A DNA stretch of 64,000 bases from Stenopsyche tienmushanensis (GCA_008973525.1 WACJ01000364.1:62001-126000); one strand, 5' to 3'. Positions 45,541 to 57,615 are shown, counted from the first letter of the stretch. The notes: generated by a model not told the origin, from the letters alone. Program-made: numbers and translations.

Positions 45541-45920
45541 GAGTGGCCGTGAGCCAGTAGAAATACGAGATCACCATAGATCTTATAGGTCTTCGCCCCC
45601 CCCTGAACTCCAGTCGGGGTGGGAGCAGGATTTATGGGTCTGGACGTAGACGGATTCACCTCGGAGGTCTACACTTGGCAGTGAACTACCCCAAAGCTAC
45701 GTGGAAAGCTATTCTCTCCATTCATTCTAGAGTTTGTAGATACTTAGCCGTTCGCGCTATGTGTTTATTCCGCTGATCTATTGAGGCCCATACACGTGGA
45801 ATAAATTTGGGGCCTTACCCTTTGTGGGTGCTTAGGTGTAACTTTCTCCCTCGATACTTACCGTTGACAAGTAAATTAATGGAAGCGATATCAAATGTAG
45901 CAAGTCTAATGACGCCCCTA
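45541..45920. other. unclassified GC-richer block
   Basis: CTCCAGTCGGGGTGGGAGCA and flanking sequence look like the untranslated end of a retroelement, but there is no second copy in the window and no coding, so the class is open. Confidence 0.3.
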
Positions 45921-46478
45921 CACTTTCCAGCCCTTATTAATGCATAACGCGAATGCTTTTAGATACATATCTATCCGAATAACAAAAACAGAATTTAGCA
46001 ATGAGCCGTCTATGAGATGTTAAACATATTTAAATATTAGATGTTAGCATTAAATACGCAAGGAACAAAATAGTCGAAAATTTTATCGAATATTTTCAGA
46101 TAACATATCGATCCCAAAATTAAGGGTGGAACGTATTATCGAAAAATTAGCGGAACGCCCTCCAGGAAATTGTTCCGATGGAATTCGTAAATCTTCCGGA
46201 AGCAGGCGAATCAGCCATTTCGTTCCGGTTGTTGCGAAAAAAATGTAAATAGCGGATATTTCGTATTTTTCGTGGCGTACAATTGATCCGAAAGGAGATA
46301 AATGATTGGGTGGAATTAAGAAAAAAAAAATTACATCAACGAACTTTTTCAATTCGATGAAGCAGAAAATAATTGAGTTATTAGTTAATAAATACGAATT
46401 TAATATAAGCGTCTTTTATTTCCGTGAGAATGTAATCAATGTTTTTACTCAAATTATGAAGTGGCGATATAATTCTCC
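45921..46478. other. AT-rich non-coding, nothing recognised
   Basis: No gene or known repeat seen. Confidence 0.4.
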
Positions 46479-46482
46479 TTAA

Positions 46483-46681
46483 TCTTTCCTTTACGATGGT
46501 GTATTTACTACACTGAGTCGAGTTGTAGTAAAGTTGTAATACTGGGAATTTTTACAACATTCCTACATTAAATCTCGATATACCATCTATATCGATATAT
46601 ATTATCGATATGAAATATAATAAATAAGGAGTTTTAAAATGTCATGTGGCGTACTAAATACGTAGCATCTTAAGGGAAAGG
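46483..46681. mobile_element. family H TTAA MITE
   Basis: TTAA on both sides (46479-46482 and 46682-46685). Left TCTTTCCTTTACGATGGTGT; reverse complement of the right end CTTTCCCTTAAGATGCTACG, continuing TATTTAGTAC (left TATTTACTAC). 199 bp, no coding. PiggyBac-type target. Confidence 0.8.
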
Positions 46682-46933
46682 TTAAGTATGCCAACATATT
46701 AAGAAGACCCGAAAGTATTCGAAAATGAAAGCACATCTGTAAGCTATTTTTTTGTAGAACAGTTTTTTTTATAGCAAAAGGAAAAATTCCAAACTCGAAA
46801 CTAATGAAGTTCACATCCAGCATTGTTTTCCGTCTTTTTTTAAAATTTGAGCTGGAACGCTACAAAAGCCAATAAAACATTCAAATATGTTTATAGTGAA
46901 ATAGTAACAAACATTTAAATCGATCAATAAAAG

Positions 46934-47335
46934 TGTAGCCGTGGGCGATTTAAGCGACATCTTCCGTCTCTTTTCAGGTGTAATGCGTTATTTTAACAGC
47001 GCCATCTCTTGTGGCCCTGCGGAGACATTGCACCTGCATACCGACCGATCGCTTCTTGCGCGTGCACCGTTGCCGGTTGGGTAGTGACGCGCAAGTGGCG
47101 AGATTCGGAGGAGTCGTCGGTTAGCCTTGGCTGCGGGAGATCATCCCTCCTGCAGCCAGATCTTTCTTTCATGTGGAATAAATAGTTATTCAGAGAAGAG
47201 AGTCTTACTATTCGACGCCCGTCCTTTCCCATCCATTCGTCCAGCAACACCAAGGCGCGATAGAAAAACGGACCCGTGGACTCTATGAAAAACCACCCGG
47301 GAACTCTGTCCCTGACTGGGATCCACATGGATCAA
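46934..47335 (+). mobile_element. SLR copy
   Basis: Starts TGTAGCCGTGGGCGATTTAA with stem 1 deleted. Stem 3 reads TCTTGCGCGTGC...GTGACGCGCAAG. The 3' end is eroded after AAAACGGACCCGTGGACTCT. The minus-strand open frame of 111 codons is collinear with 29146-29481. Confidence 0.8.
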
Positions 47336-47429
47336 TGCGCATTAGGGCTTATGTTTTTCGAACGAAACCGGTTTCCATCAGTTTTCGGTTTTAAAAAATG
47401 TAAAATTATAATAACGAATATATTAAAAT

Positions 47430-47810
47430 TATCATCATAAACTAAGATGCTATATCTGTATGTCCGCCACTTACAAATCCACTTATCTGTCATGACCGTC
47501 GCAGCATGTATGAAGCTTGTATTTAAATAAACAAACACTGTCGATAGCACACAATATTCGGTCATTTCTTCAAGTAAACATAAACAATAGATTTAAAATC
47601 GATTTATTATATCATTCACACGTCATTTTTAGTCGATAAATTTGGGTTAAAGGTCTATACAATCGTACGATGTACGCAAGATGCTCTCGTCGTCTCTGTT
47701 TCTCTCCAAACTTATCGTGCAAGACACTCTTCATCTCTATCTGTCTCCGAGCTTAACGTGTAGGAATACTCTTTCTGAATCACTGAAATTCGAACACAAC
47801 TCTGTGTTTT
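47430..47810. repeat. family B piggyBac-like element, partial
   Basis: CCACTTATCTGTCATGACCG, then CGATAGCACACAATATTCGG and a duplicated CATCTCTATCTGTCTCCGAG region. Ends not preserved. Confidence 0.55.
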
Positions 47811-48595
47811 TAAAATAATTTTTTGCTTCTAACTCGGAAAATTTTCACAAAAAAAGAATCGAATAACTCCCTAATGCGATAGGAAGATGTATTATATAAT
47901 GAAGGAAATTATATTTTATAATGTTTAAATAAAATTGAACCTTTTTTAAACTAAGTTTTCGAACACTTTCGGGTCCTCCTAATATGTTATCCTGTTTCTT
48001 ATCATTATGTGTGGTCAGGTGCACTCTTCAAATAAACAAAGAATATGTTGATGATGATATTAATTTATTTCGTGGATCATGGAATGTCTTTTTTGGAACT
48101 ATTAAAAAATAAATGAAATACTTGGGATTCACGAAAGGCTCGCTCGAGACGAGGTCGTAGGAATTGACCCACAACAGGGGTCGTATCCGCAAAACTGACA
48201 TTTTCATAATGGGATTCTGTTGCATATATTCATGGGTTCGTATATACACGATGCTAATATGTCGGAAACGCGACATTCATATAATTTTCCTTATACGTTT
48301 CAGAAAGGGATGCCAAGGGCTGACTGAAAACGTGATGTGAAAAACAAGTTCGTCGACGGCTCGTTTTCCGATTACGTCTGAAAAATGCAATATTTTTCCG
48401 GTTCAACCCTACACAGCCTCATCCCCGGGAAGAATACGCTCGCTCAATTTATGTAAAAAACGTGTATGATCATATATTTGGCAGTACGTGGATGAACGCC
48501 CAAGATCGTATCGCATTATTTGGGCCTTAATGTTTTTCAAGCCGTATGACAATATTTCATTATGTTGAATTAAAATAAATTTAAAAAAATCAAAT
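47811..48595. other. non-coding, nothing recognised
   Basis: 48060-48540 is less AT-rich and apparently single-copy; no exon seen. Confidence 0.4.
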
Positions 48596-48599
48596 TTAA

Positions 48600-48747
48600 T
48601 AGTTTGATGATGAATCCCTATAAGGCACCACCGTCGTCCATATCTATATTGATATACATAATATTGAATATCGATATGACATAAAATTATAAGGAGGCGT
48701 TAGAAAGTCATATGGTGTACTAATTACATAGCATCGTATGGGAAAGG
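48600..48747. repeat. family H TTAA MITE, degraded left end
   Basis: The right end TACATAGCATCGTATGGGAA followed by AGG abuts TTAA (48748-48751). The interior (GATATACATAATATTGAATA, AAAGTCATATGGTGTACTAA) aligns with 46590-46681. Confidence 0.65.
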
Positions 48748-48751
48748 TTAA

Positions 48752-49530
48752 GCGTCCGATTTTAAGCAATCCTATGTAAGAAATTCAACATGAAAAATGT
48801 AGATGCTTCTATTGTGTATGTTTCCAGTATTTAAATCACAGAATGAGAATCTCAGAAAACATAGCACTTTGAATTATATGCAAAATCAGAACGCAGCGCA
48901 GAGGGCCGTCGAGCGCGTCCCGGGTTCTATTATTCATTTTTTACACCAGAGTTTAATGAGGGATGAATCCTCGGGGCATCGTCAGTTACGAAAGAATTAG
49001 GTGTGAGTTGGGGTAAAATTGAAACCGTTCCACCTCGAGAAGAAAAGAAGAGGCAAAAAACTGGTGGTAATTATGGCAACAGCTGAAATGGAAAGGCGAA
49101 GAAGGCGACTCCGCAGCCGGCGTGTTTATTATCGTACTCCATCTTGGACCTTGGGAATGCTTATCCAGATATTAATTGTTCCTGAAACGGAATCGTTTAA
49201 TTAACAGGATAACCGCAACAAAAGCCGTGCAAATTGGATCTGCCTTCATTATAATTTTAACGAGGTCGTGACTTTTGTCCCGCCTTAGTTTACTTTCATA
49301 TTTTATCACGAGCATCTGTCGAATTAGTCCGCTGGGCGAATACAATTAAATAGCGCTACACGAGAGAATCTAATTGCCAGACACAATTTTTATACTTAAA
49401 TGGAGCCTAGAACCAAATCATTCATTTTTAAGAAATTAATTTCCTTAAAAAATATGCTACAGTGGGATGGATCCTGAATTCTTGTAATAAAGATTAGGGT
49501 TTAAATTCAAATTGTGGAATTTTTTTTTAC
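48752..49530. other. single-copy, no gene seen
   Basis: Less AT-rich between 48890 and 49350; no exon or repeat identified. Confidence 0.4.
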
Positions 49531-50044
49531 CCCTAAATGAGTACTATCGGAGAGCTTGCGATCCCCCTCCACTTATTCAGAAAGAGCACTCTTATACGAA
49601 CGTAGTGCAGTTCGAGAGACAGAGACGGTGAGCTTCCCTGCATACATCGCACGATTGTATATATCGTTAACCCAAATTTATCGACTAATAATGATTTTGA
49701 TTTCAACTGTGTTATTATTTATGCAAATAAATGGTCGAATATTTTGTGCTATCGACAGTGTTTATTTACTTAATTGCTTCCTGTTCGTAGCTGCTTGTTG
49801 AACGAGTCTTTGTCCAATTATCATTTTCTTGTAAAGCAGGAGCAAATGAATCAATTTTTTGTGTATTGTTTATGTAAAGAAATGACGTGGTCTTGTATGC
49901 TATCAACAGTGTTTATTTATAACTGACTCTGCTTCGAATTGAAGATTGTCTTATGCTGATAGAAGCTGACAGACAATAATCGGTGTAAAGCGATTATGGC
50001 ATCAACGACTTCATCGATTTTAAATTTGCTCACTCCTCAAAAGG
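49531..50044 (+). mobile_element. family B subgroup 2 (TTAA element)
   Basis: Left end CCCTAAATGAGTACTATCGG. The right end GCTCACTCCTCAAAAGG abuts TTAA (50045-50048). The CTATCGACAGTGTTTATTTA block relates it to family B. The first 290 bp match 63747-64000 closely and in the same orientation. Confidence 0.65.
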
Positions 50045-50048
50045 TTAA

Positions 50049-51180
50049 TGGTGGTCGGGATTTGCACTCGCTGCAGATAGATCCTGAGGGTTGCAGGACG
50101 AATTATCATTATTTTCTTTTTGGGGATGGTATCACAGATGGTAAATAAAATTCAGTATCTCCCTTTTTGAGGATTCCTCCTTTTCGGTGTGGTCGAATGA
50201 GCGGTCAGAGATAAATAATAGCCCCCTCTATGGAGGTAAAATACGGATTTCCGTTGCGTATGCTGCGAGCTCATCTCGGGGCTGCGGAGTCCCATCGCTA
50301 CTGAGGGGCAGACGCCCCCGCTCTTCTCATCGAGTCCCTTCAGGCAAGATGAGAAGTCTTGTAGTGTCTTGTATACCTACAAAACCGAAACTATGCCTTA
50401 ACTGCTAATAATAAATATTATATGCACTTAATATTGCTATGCTTTGAAATATTTGCAATATTTCAATCAAGTTCCCGCACTACAACTTTGGCCACGTCTA
50501 CTGAAGTTCTATTCACCTTGTATTGAAAGTAGACTACGTTTATTTGATAATAACTAACGTAAACTACTTGTAGATAAAATAGCAGCTTTGTAGACTTTAA
50601 TTTGATGGTGCAAAATAAATGGGAGCAAAATTTCGGTTACTATTATATTAGAAGATCTGAAGTATAATTTCTGATCGATGAGTATTTGCCCAGGTTTACT
50701 CTGATTTGAAAAAAATAAATTTTGAGGTGATTAATAAATGCGCAAAAGTTCAACTAAGAGAGACTGGATTTGCAACTATCATTAACACACACTTTGCGGG
50801 GTCTTTTCCGCTCGACATGCTACTTTTAAGTGGAACATCGGAATTTGTTAGTTTTTTATAATTTTTGTTTGCTAAAGTGATTTCATAATCAAGAAGGATA
50901 TTTATGTCGTTAATAAGATTTCCCGCAAAAAATGTGTTAAAATAGTGATGATTTTGTGAGTTGTTACCTAAATAAATCTATTCAAATAAGCCTTAAGAAA
51001 TAAATTCTCGTGGAAAATAATGTGATTATAAAAATAATACAAAGTAAGCTTGGCCCTCATAAAACACGATACTTCTATAATAAGGTTTCGATCTTACACG
51101 GTCAATGAATTGTGACATATATAAATACAATAGTTTATTATCAATATATCTCGATTACTTTCTTATACAAGCAATTGCTT
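50049..51180. other. AT-rich non-coding, nothing recognised
   Basis: A small GC-richer piece at 50240-50360; no gene or repeat identified. Confidence 0.35.
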
Positions 51181-51186
51181 TATTTA
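51181..51186 (-). terminator. poly(A) signal AATAAA downstream of the 51253-51489 frame
   Basis: TTTATT on the plus strand reads AATAAA on the minus strand, 66 bp after the stop codon. The motif is common in AT-rich DNA, so alone it is weak. Confidence 0.3.
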
Positions 51187-51252
51187 TAAAAATGAAAGAT
51201 TTACGTTTAGATCTTCATGTTTATAAACTGATTTAAATAAAATACAAACGAT

Positions 51253-51489
51253 TTATATCTGATTATAAATTATTGGCGCTGTATCGTTAACACCTTTCAA
51301 AGTGACGTGTTTGTTGATACGATACAAAAGCCATTCATACAATGTAAACATTGCCATGAAGACTAACATCATGAGTTGTGTATTGTCAGAGGTCAAGATT
51401 TTGGGAATGAAGCCAAAAGTCAGTTCTTTAACCTTCAGCAAGATTTTATGGGGTGATTTGGCAGCCTTTCTGGAGCACGAATGAAACAT
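51253..51489 (-). CDS. unrecognised small membrane peptide or terminal exon
   Basis: Minus-strand frame of 78 codons from MFHSCSRKAAKSPHKILLKV; an upstream in-frame ATG at 51522 adds 11 residues. Residues about 37-56 form one hydrophobic segment (QLMMLVFMAMFTLYEWLLY), preceded by a basic stretch and followed by a polar tail RINKHVTLKGVNDTAPIIY. Third codon positions are about half G/C where the surroundings are strongly AT-rich, which favours real coding. CATTCGTGCTCCAG before AAAGGCTGCC would be a fair splice acceptor, so this may be the last exon (KAAKSPHK... to stop) of a longer gene. I recognise no family. An old retrocopy or chance frame remains possible. Confidence 0.35.
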   Translation of the reverse strand: MFHSCSRKAAKSPHKILLKVKELTFGFIPKILTSDNTQLMMLVFMAMFTLYEWLLYRINKHVTLKGVNDTAPIIYNQI

Positions 51490-52228
51490 GGGCGCCGAAT
51501 TATTCCAACAACATCGCCGCAAGGGGTTTATTTAATAAATGTCAAAAAAGCTACTTAATTTTTCGAATTAATTTGCATGAGGGTGAAATTTTTATTTTTG
51601 CCGAATGGACGTGGGCATAGGGTTTAATCTAAAACTTTTTTAAGGGGCGGTCAAATTGGTTTTTTCATTTTTATTTTTGGGAAGTTTTAAATTACTTTCA
51701 TTAAATTATGTTGACATGCCGCGCCATAATTTAGCAGGGCGGAACGCCCGCATGGAGGCACGCACGGGAAGGGTTAAGTTAGTGGGTAAACATATGAATG
51801 TCAACTTGTGTATGTTTGTTGTGTTTGAATCTCGAATTTGTTGTGCATGGCGCTGAGAGCGTATCTTAGGTATCCGCCTGTTGCTCCCTCTCCCATCCAC
51901 CCACGCAAGCCGAGGGGTGGTAGCTTATTCACCCCTAACTTGTAATTTCAGTGCGGATTTCACAGAGCGCGCCACACTCGCTGACGTCTACTTTCCCTGG
52001 AGACCGCCACTTTGCGAATATTACATTCAGCATGTATTCAATTTCAAGCGAATACTTAAATAACGCGAAGAGGATGATGCTGCGACCAAATTATTCCCCC
52101 GGGACGTCGGCGACTTTCGCCGAAACTTTCCAATTGAAACTTTTCGACCGTTGCGGACGGTGAATTAATTTTTAAAATTGATAAAAGTGCTATTAAATGT
52201 TAATATAAAAGAGTGGAATATTATAGAC
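51490..52228. other. non-coding, nothing recognised
   Basis: Short overlapping open frames without family signature; 51700-52150 is less AT-rich. Confidence 0.35.
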
Positions 52229-52300
52229 CAGGGGTATTCAAACTTATGTAGTCCAAGGACCACCTATGGAACAACATTTATTTGCGGATCCCATCCTAAC
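52229..52300 (+). repeat. hAT-type terminal fragment
   Basis: CAGGGGTATTCAAACTTATG followed by TAGTCCAAGGACCACC is the consensus style of hAT (Charlie-like) ends. The opposite end and transposase were not found. Confidence 0.6.
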
Positions 52301-52739
52301 CCTAGACATTTTACGTCGTTCTTAAGACTTATTTTCAGATTCATGATCTTTCATAGATGTAATAACATGACAAAACCCCTATCGCCTACCACAATAGATT
52401 GAACGTCCACTAGTAGACGCTAGGGATCAAATTGACCACCATAACTTTATATTGTTCTACCATAACTTTATATTGTATGACAGTTGATTTCATATTTTGA
52501 TAAAGAAACTCTGAACGATCTCACACACTTAGACCAAGTGCAAAATATCATGGAAGTCCTAATTCTTGAATTTATAGACCTTAAGCTTTGCGCCTTTGTA
52601 TGGAGAACGATTTTCTTGTATCTTAATACGATCTGCAACATCTCCGCTGTTTTACAAACGCCTAGGAGTTTACTATGTTAAACTTGATCAGCCTTAACTT
52701 GAACTGCCTCGACAATGTATTCAATTGTATATCGAGACT
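52301..52739. other. non-coding, possibly hAT interior; duplicated motif
   Basis: ACCATAACTTTATATTGT occurs twice (52437 and 52460). No coding recognised. Confidence 0.35.
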
Positions 52740-52865
52740 TATCTTCTAATATATAAAAAATAATCTTTGTTCGTATTTAATGCGCTGCCATACTGTTTAT
52801 CCAATTGCGCTCAAACTTTGATAACTTATTGTTTACACTTGCGGGAATAGCATGGGTATATTAAA
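52740..52865 (-). repeat. Helitron-like repeat unit
   Basis: TTTGTTCGTATTTAATGCGC and TGCCATACTGTTTATCC, then AACTTATTGTTTACACTTGC: the reverse complement of the unit at 57405-57480. Confidence 0.55.
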
Positions 52866-54335
52866 AAGTAAAAAAAAAACGATCATCACATCTATTTTGC
52901 TGGTACAAAAACCATAGAAATTCTATTGAAAATTGAAGTATGTCTAATGAATCGACGGCAATGCACGACCCAACATCACGCATTGACAGCTATTCCGCGT
53001 CCATGAGTCCGACAGGAGATTCGAAATATCGAAAAGAAGTACATTTGAATTCTTAATTTACCTCTCAAATAATTACTAAGCGCGATCGAATACCCTTTTT
53101 TAGCGTAATTAAAAAATGCACTTCAATAAATAGCACATACACTTGTGACATTAAAATATTGATTCTAAGTCAAATATCACGAGAATATATTGTTCAACTA
53201 CAAATAAATGCTTTTTATAATTTCGCGGAACCCAGTTTAAGAACCTATGTTATAAACCGACATAGTGGTCGTATAGCGAGATAATTTCGTCGTATATGGT
53301 AGAAATAGATTAAGCGATAAACGGTGTTTCTGTCTTTGTTTTTGGAGCTTAAAGCTATTCACAAAGAAACTTGGACAAGAAAAGATAAACTTTATTGTTC
53401 CTTGATAATCCCCCTCGGAAACTCGAAACGAATCATTTTCGCAGACGAGATTATTTTCATCTTTGGGACACATTACCGAATAAAATACACCAAAATACGT
53501 GATTGATCAATGTACGCGAAAAATAAATATTTGGCTTGCTCTATCTTGATACAATCGTTTCTGCACAATTGAATCACGGCAAAAGGACATCGAGGTCGAC
53601 ATTGTTGACACAAGAACTCTAAAGACTAATTTATTAAGCGTATCCACCAAAGAATAATATATTTTATATGTAGTATCGAATAATTAAGTAATCCTCGGGA
53701 CTAATATGATATCTAAATACTGTCGAAAGAAAAATTAAAAATATACACTCAAAATTTCAGGACAAAAAGTGAGAATAAATAAATTAAAAATAAGTTATAG
53801 TCGAGGTTCAATAATAAAAGAGGACAAGATGAAGCATTTGTTAATATAAATAGCACAGCGTAGCGGAATTCAAAGAACTTGTAAATTGCATGAGCACATA
53901 TTACACAGTATGAACACATACCAGGGACTCCACAATATGTTAGATAATTGGATTTATTTAGCCCCATAGCCTACAACGTCGTGCGGGACACGTGATAACG
54001 AATTCGGGTCGTAAGAGTCAAGAGTGAGATCCGTGGTACAATGCTCGTGATGTTCCCTTATATTATATCACCGATAATTAATATATTTTTATTAAACCTA
54101 TCATAAAATGAAGTTTTAGCTCAAACACGTACAGTAAGATCCCGCTTAACGCTATTTAAATATTACGCGGTAATACTGGTATTCCCCGAAATCGCGCGCG
54201 ATTTTTTTGGTTTAATTGCATCAGCGGTTAATTATCAAATTAGCAGCCAACTGTCAAAATAGCGAGAGATTGTCAAAAGGCAGGCTTTTCAAAAAGGGAT
54301 CCGGCGGTGACCAAATCAAGTAATAATTTTAATTA
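52866..54335. other. non-coding, nothing recognised
   Basis: Unassigned open frames only. 53940-54300 is less AT-rich. Confidence 0.35.
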
Positions 54336-54765
54336 TCAAAACAAATGACCGCCAAAGCAAACGCCGAGATTTTGCGATGGAATATAAGATATTACACTGA
54401 GAAGAAAAGACGTCCAGTACGAGTACGAGTACGGGAGAGTCAGACCTCGACGAAGAAAGACCTCTTCGGACAACAGAGTTGACTACCAGACCCCGACGGA
54501 GAAGGATCTCTTCAGACGACCAGCTCAACGACACCACCCCCAATGGAGAGAGATCTTCGAGAAGACGATGAATTTCGAGTTCAAGAAGATGCTCCGACAA
54601 TGCGTCTACCATCGGATGGACATCACCCGCTTGCTCAGTATCAGACACGCTCGCTTGCCTGCCACTGGTTCTCGTAGTATGAGTTAGTTGAATAAATATG
54701 CTGTTCCAATTGTTTGACATTTTATTGATCAACTGCAGCATCTGCATCATTTCGATCTCTATCAC
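54336..54765. other. purine-rich block with long open frame, unclassified
   Basis: A minus-strand frame of 149 codons (54316-54765) and a plus-strand Arg/Ser/Asp-rich frame overlap. The plus strand has GTACGAGTACGAGTACGGGA at 54417 and degenerate repeats of a GAC-CTC-GACGAAGA pattern. AATAAA at 54691 precedes GCTGTTCC, like the end of an LTR, but no boundaries were found. Low-complexity composition explains the open frame. Confidence 0.3.
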
Positions 54766-54937
54766 CGAGTGAATTAAATCATAAACGTATTCCGTCGTTC
54801 ATTGTAGCCGACTCATGGGTCGGGACCATTATTACGGATTGCGCCGCGATCGAAATCGCAATCGATTACGCATCGCACCGAGATGCTCTCAACGGCGGGT
54901 TCGCATGCGAATAAAGCGCTACAGATATATTAATCTG

Positions 54938-55590
54938 TTAACCAGGACGTATATATACGTCCAACGTAAACTGCATCGAAATTGGTTAGGACGTATATAT
55001 ACGTCCTCGAAATATAGTGAGTTGTTGATACATGTTTTGACATGAATTTAAGATGTATTTAGTAAACGGTGACTAGTAGCATAAGGTAAGATTCAAAGGC
55101 AAACTTATAGTTTTAAAATGGAAGGACAAATAAGATATATTGATGCTCAGTTCAGACAACATAGTAAAAAGCCAACCTATACCATCAAAAAACAGCATTA
55201 CAGATAAACCCTCACGCTTAGTTGAAAGGCATTTTCAAAGAACAAATGAAAGGGAATTAAAGTCAGGAAATGTCGAGTTTATTACAAAAAAGGGAAAGAA
55301 ATTACATACTGTCGTTCAGATTGTGAGGTAGCACTAAATGTCAACAACTGTTTTAAAATATATCACACAGAAGTTGAGTTTTTAAATTATGTATGGATAC
55401 ATTTTATTTTTTTAAACTCTATGTTTCCATTTTCTTTATTGTTTTGTATTTTTTAAAATCTCTATATGTTTATGTATCTAAATAATATATGTGTCATTGA
55501 TTTTTTTTTATAAATTCTAAGCATTTAAAAAAAAATGTATGAACTCACGCCAGGTGGGCAGGACGTATATACGTCCTAACGAAAATGTGC
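54938..55590 (+). mobile_element. piggyBac remnant
   Basis: TTAA at 54938-54941, then CCA and the perfect palindrome GGACGTATATATACGTCC (54945-54962), repeated at 54989-55006. A third palindrome GGACGTATATACGTCC (55561-55576) lies at the far end. Between them is the C-terminal part of a piggyBac transposase. The body of the gene is deleted, leaving the ends and the C-terminus. Confidence 0.75.
55140..55380 (+). pseudogene. piggyBac transposase C-terminal cysteine-rich domain, frameshifted
   Basis: First frame: TDKPSRLVERHF, the conserved linker of piggyBac transposases. After a frameshift the zinc-binding domain reads CRVYYKKGKEITYCRSDCEV, then NCFKIYHTEVEF. This keeps the Y-C-x3-C, CF and YHT signature, though some of the expected first cysteines and LC are lost. 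The domain binds the subterminal palindromes in active piggyBac elements, consistent with the palindromes flanking it. Catalytic DDD domain absent. Confidence 0.75.
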
Positions 55591-55734
55591 CCGCTCACTG
55601 TATGTTGCGTTATTGAAAAGGAACTTCCCTGCTTAACAGGTGAATATTTATATAATATTACAAACGCATATTTACTTTAACTGCCAAATACTTAAAAAAT
55701 ATTTGAATAAAAACCTGGTTGACTTATATACGAA

Positions 55735-56020
55735 GGTCATTTAGAAAGTAAGGTTATAATTTTTTATTTCGAAGTTGGGATCCTAACGGGCAGATTGGTT
55801 GGTTCCGCGTGTTTGTCGGCCATTTTGTTCAGTCACAGAAAATTCTTCCGATGGAAAGGTCGTCGCGCGCTTCCGCCATCTTCTTTGCGAGATCCACGCG
55901 GTCATCTGTATTTTGACTTCGGAAGCTCATGGTAGTTTATGATAGTGATGTGATGAGTCGACAACATGTTACAAAGTGGTTGTTCAAAGATGGCCGTACT
56001 GATATTAACAAAAATTAGCA
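55735..56020 (+). pseudogene. mariner 5' end and N-terminal transposase fragment
   Basis: Terminal repeat GAAGGTCATTTAGAAAGTAA, then the untranslated block with CGTGTTTGTCGGCCATTTTG. A degraded N-terminal region follows, read across frames: RGHLYFDFGSS-like, then DVMSRQHVTKW and FKDGRTDI, matching the VMSRQNVAKWCREFEAGRTDVHDE helix-turn-helix region of insect mariners. Truncated after about 60 codons. Confidence 0.7.
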
Positions 56021-57400
56021 CAGGAAACAATATTTAATGTCATATTTATTAAATAAATGTCAATGACTAAAAGTCGCATTATATTTGTGGCATAAAAAAG
56101 GGCCAATGAGCGCATCAAGATATTTATTAAAGATCGTTGGTAATAAAATAAATGGGAGTGCTCCAAGGAGTAAGTATTCATAAAAATGCTTATATAAATA
56201 TGGCGTTCGATGTAGTCTAAATTGTCTATGAATGCAATTCTCAAAATATTCAATATATGCGGTATTAAGGGATGAAATTTAAGCAAATTTGATACCATAT
56301 TAAACGTAATCAAACAATATACGGCGCTAGTTTGGCTGAATATTCATTTAGGGAATACCGCACTGGCGTTGTATCTGATAATCCGATATATGAAATTCGG
56401 GATCACAATTTGGGATGCAGGGTTTGCTCAAGTAGAACTTTGAGAAACGAATTTAATTATTCTAATCGTATTATAACATTGCACACCATATAACAATGGG
56501 CGGATGGATGGAAAATTTATGCTGCTTAGCCGAAGAATGTCGCATAAGATAATGGATTGAAATCGTCGTTGAAAGTCGTTGTACTTAAGGGATGAAATTT
56601 AAAAAAACAATGTACTGTATTTAGAGCTTGGTCGATTTGAATTAATTTCCTATTTGGCATATAATAATAAGGGATGAAGGTAGACGACCTTGACCGAAAT
56701 AGGATGTACCAACGTCACCAATAATTTGAATATCCAATCGCCCCAGTAATTATAATAAGCTCCCGTCCGTATTCCAACGACCCCGTAGTGTGCCGTATCA
56801 CGTTTATTGACGAGGCCCTGTCAAATGACATTAAAATGTATTGCCCAATATGGAGGTAATCAGATTGACAGAGATTTTCCGATTATTAGCCCACAATTGT
56901 GTAATAAATAATTTGATTTTCATAATGGGGCGCTTTCTATGGTAATATTGACTGAAAAGCTTCGGCACGACATTCGGAAAACACGCATGAATATTTCATG
57001 GTGAGCCGAAAATAATGGAGTGGGTCGTTTGATCAAGTTCGCGAATCGCGCGGCCGTAGAAATTCGGCAGTGTGACATTTCTGGCATTTAATTGCCGCTT
57101 TTTTTTTTAAGGGCCTTCATTGAAAGATGGGGCGATGATAAAGTCATTATAAATCCATTTGGATGTCGTGGTGGAAGAGTGACGTTAATCGCGAGCGCGA
57201 ACCATCCGGCCCTCTGTTGGGGGCGCCTTGCTGCAGGGCGCTCAAATGGAGAAAGATTTTCTCCACCCTTATCCATCACATATGTAAACGTGTATAATAC
57301 ACGTATAATCTATTTATTGAAGTGCTTTCATATAATTATGCTAATAAAAGCGTATACGATCGACGGTTGTAGTGTTTTATTTATCTATGTTTTTACCTCA
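56021..57400. other. single-copy, no gene seen
   Basis: 56620-57080 is less AT-rich, with GGGATGAA motifs recurring at 56269, 56588 and 56670. No exon recognised. Confidence 0.35.
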
Positions 57401-57615
57401 AGTGTAAACAATAAGTTGACAAAGTTTTATTGCAATCGGATGAACGGTATAGCAGCGCATTAAATACGGACAAACATTGATCTTTATATATTAGAAGAAA
57501 AATATGCCTATGTTACTCGCGCAATCTTTAGCAATAAATGGACGAAGTTTTATCGCAATCTGATTAACGGTATGGCAGCGCATTACATACGAACAAAGAC
57601 ACATTAATTCGTATA
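57401..57615 (+). repeat. Helitron-like dimeric repeat
   Basis: Two units (57405-57480, 57525-57600), each with AAGTTTTATYGCAATCKGAT, then AACGGTAT.GCAGCGCATTA and CAAA. Same arrangement as 36585-36785. Confidence 0.55.

Noticed and set aside
54316..54765. 149-codon minus-strand frame
   Set aside because: Arises from low-complexity purine/pyrimidine bias; the opposite strand is also open.
54945..55576. Spaced identical palindromes as a possible CRISPR-like array
   Set aside because: Only three units with irregular spacing, in eukaryotic DNA, and explained by piggyBac ends.
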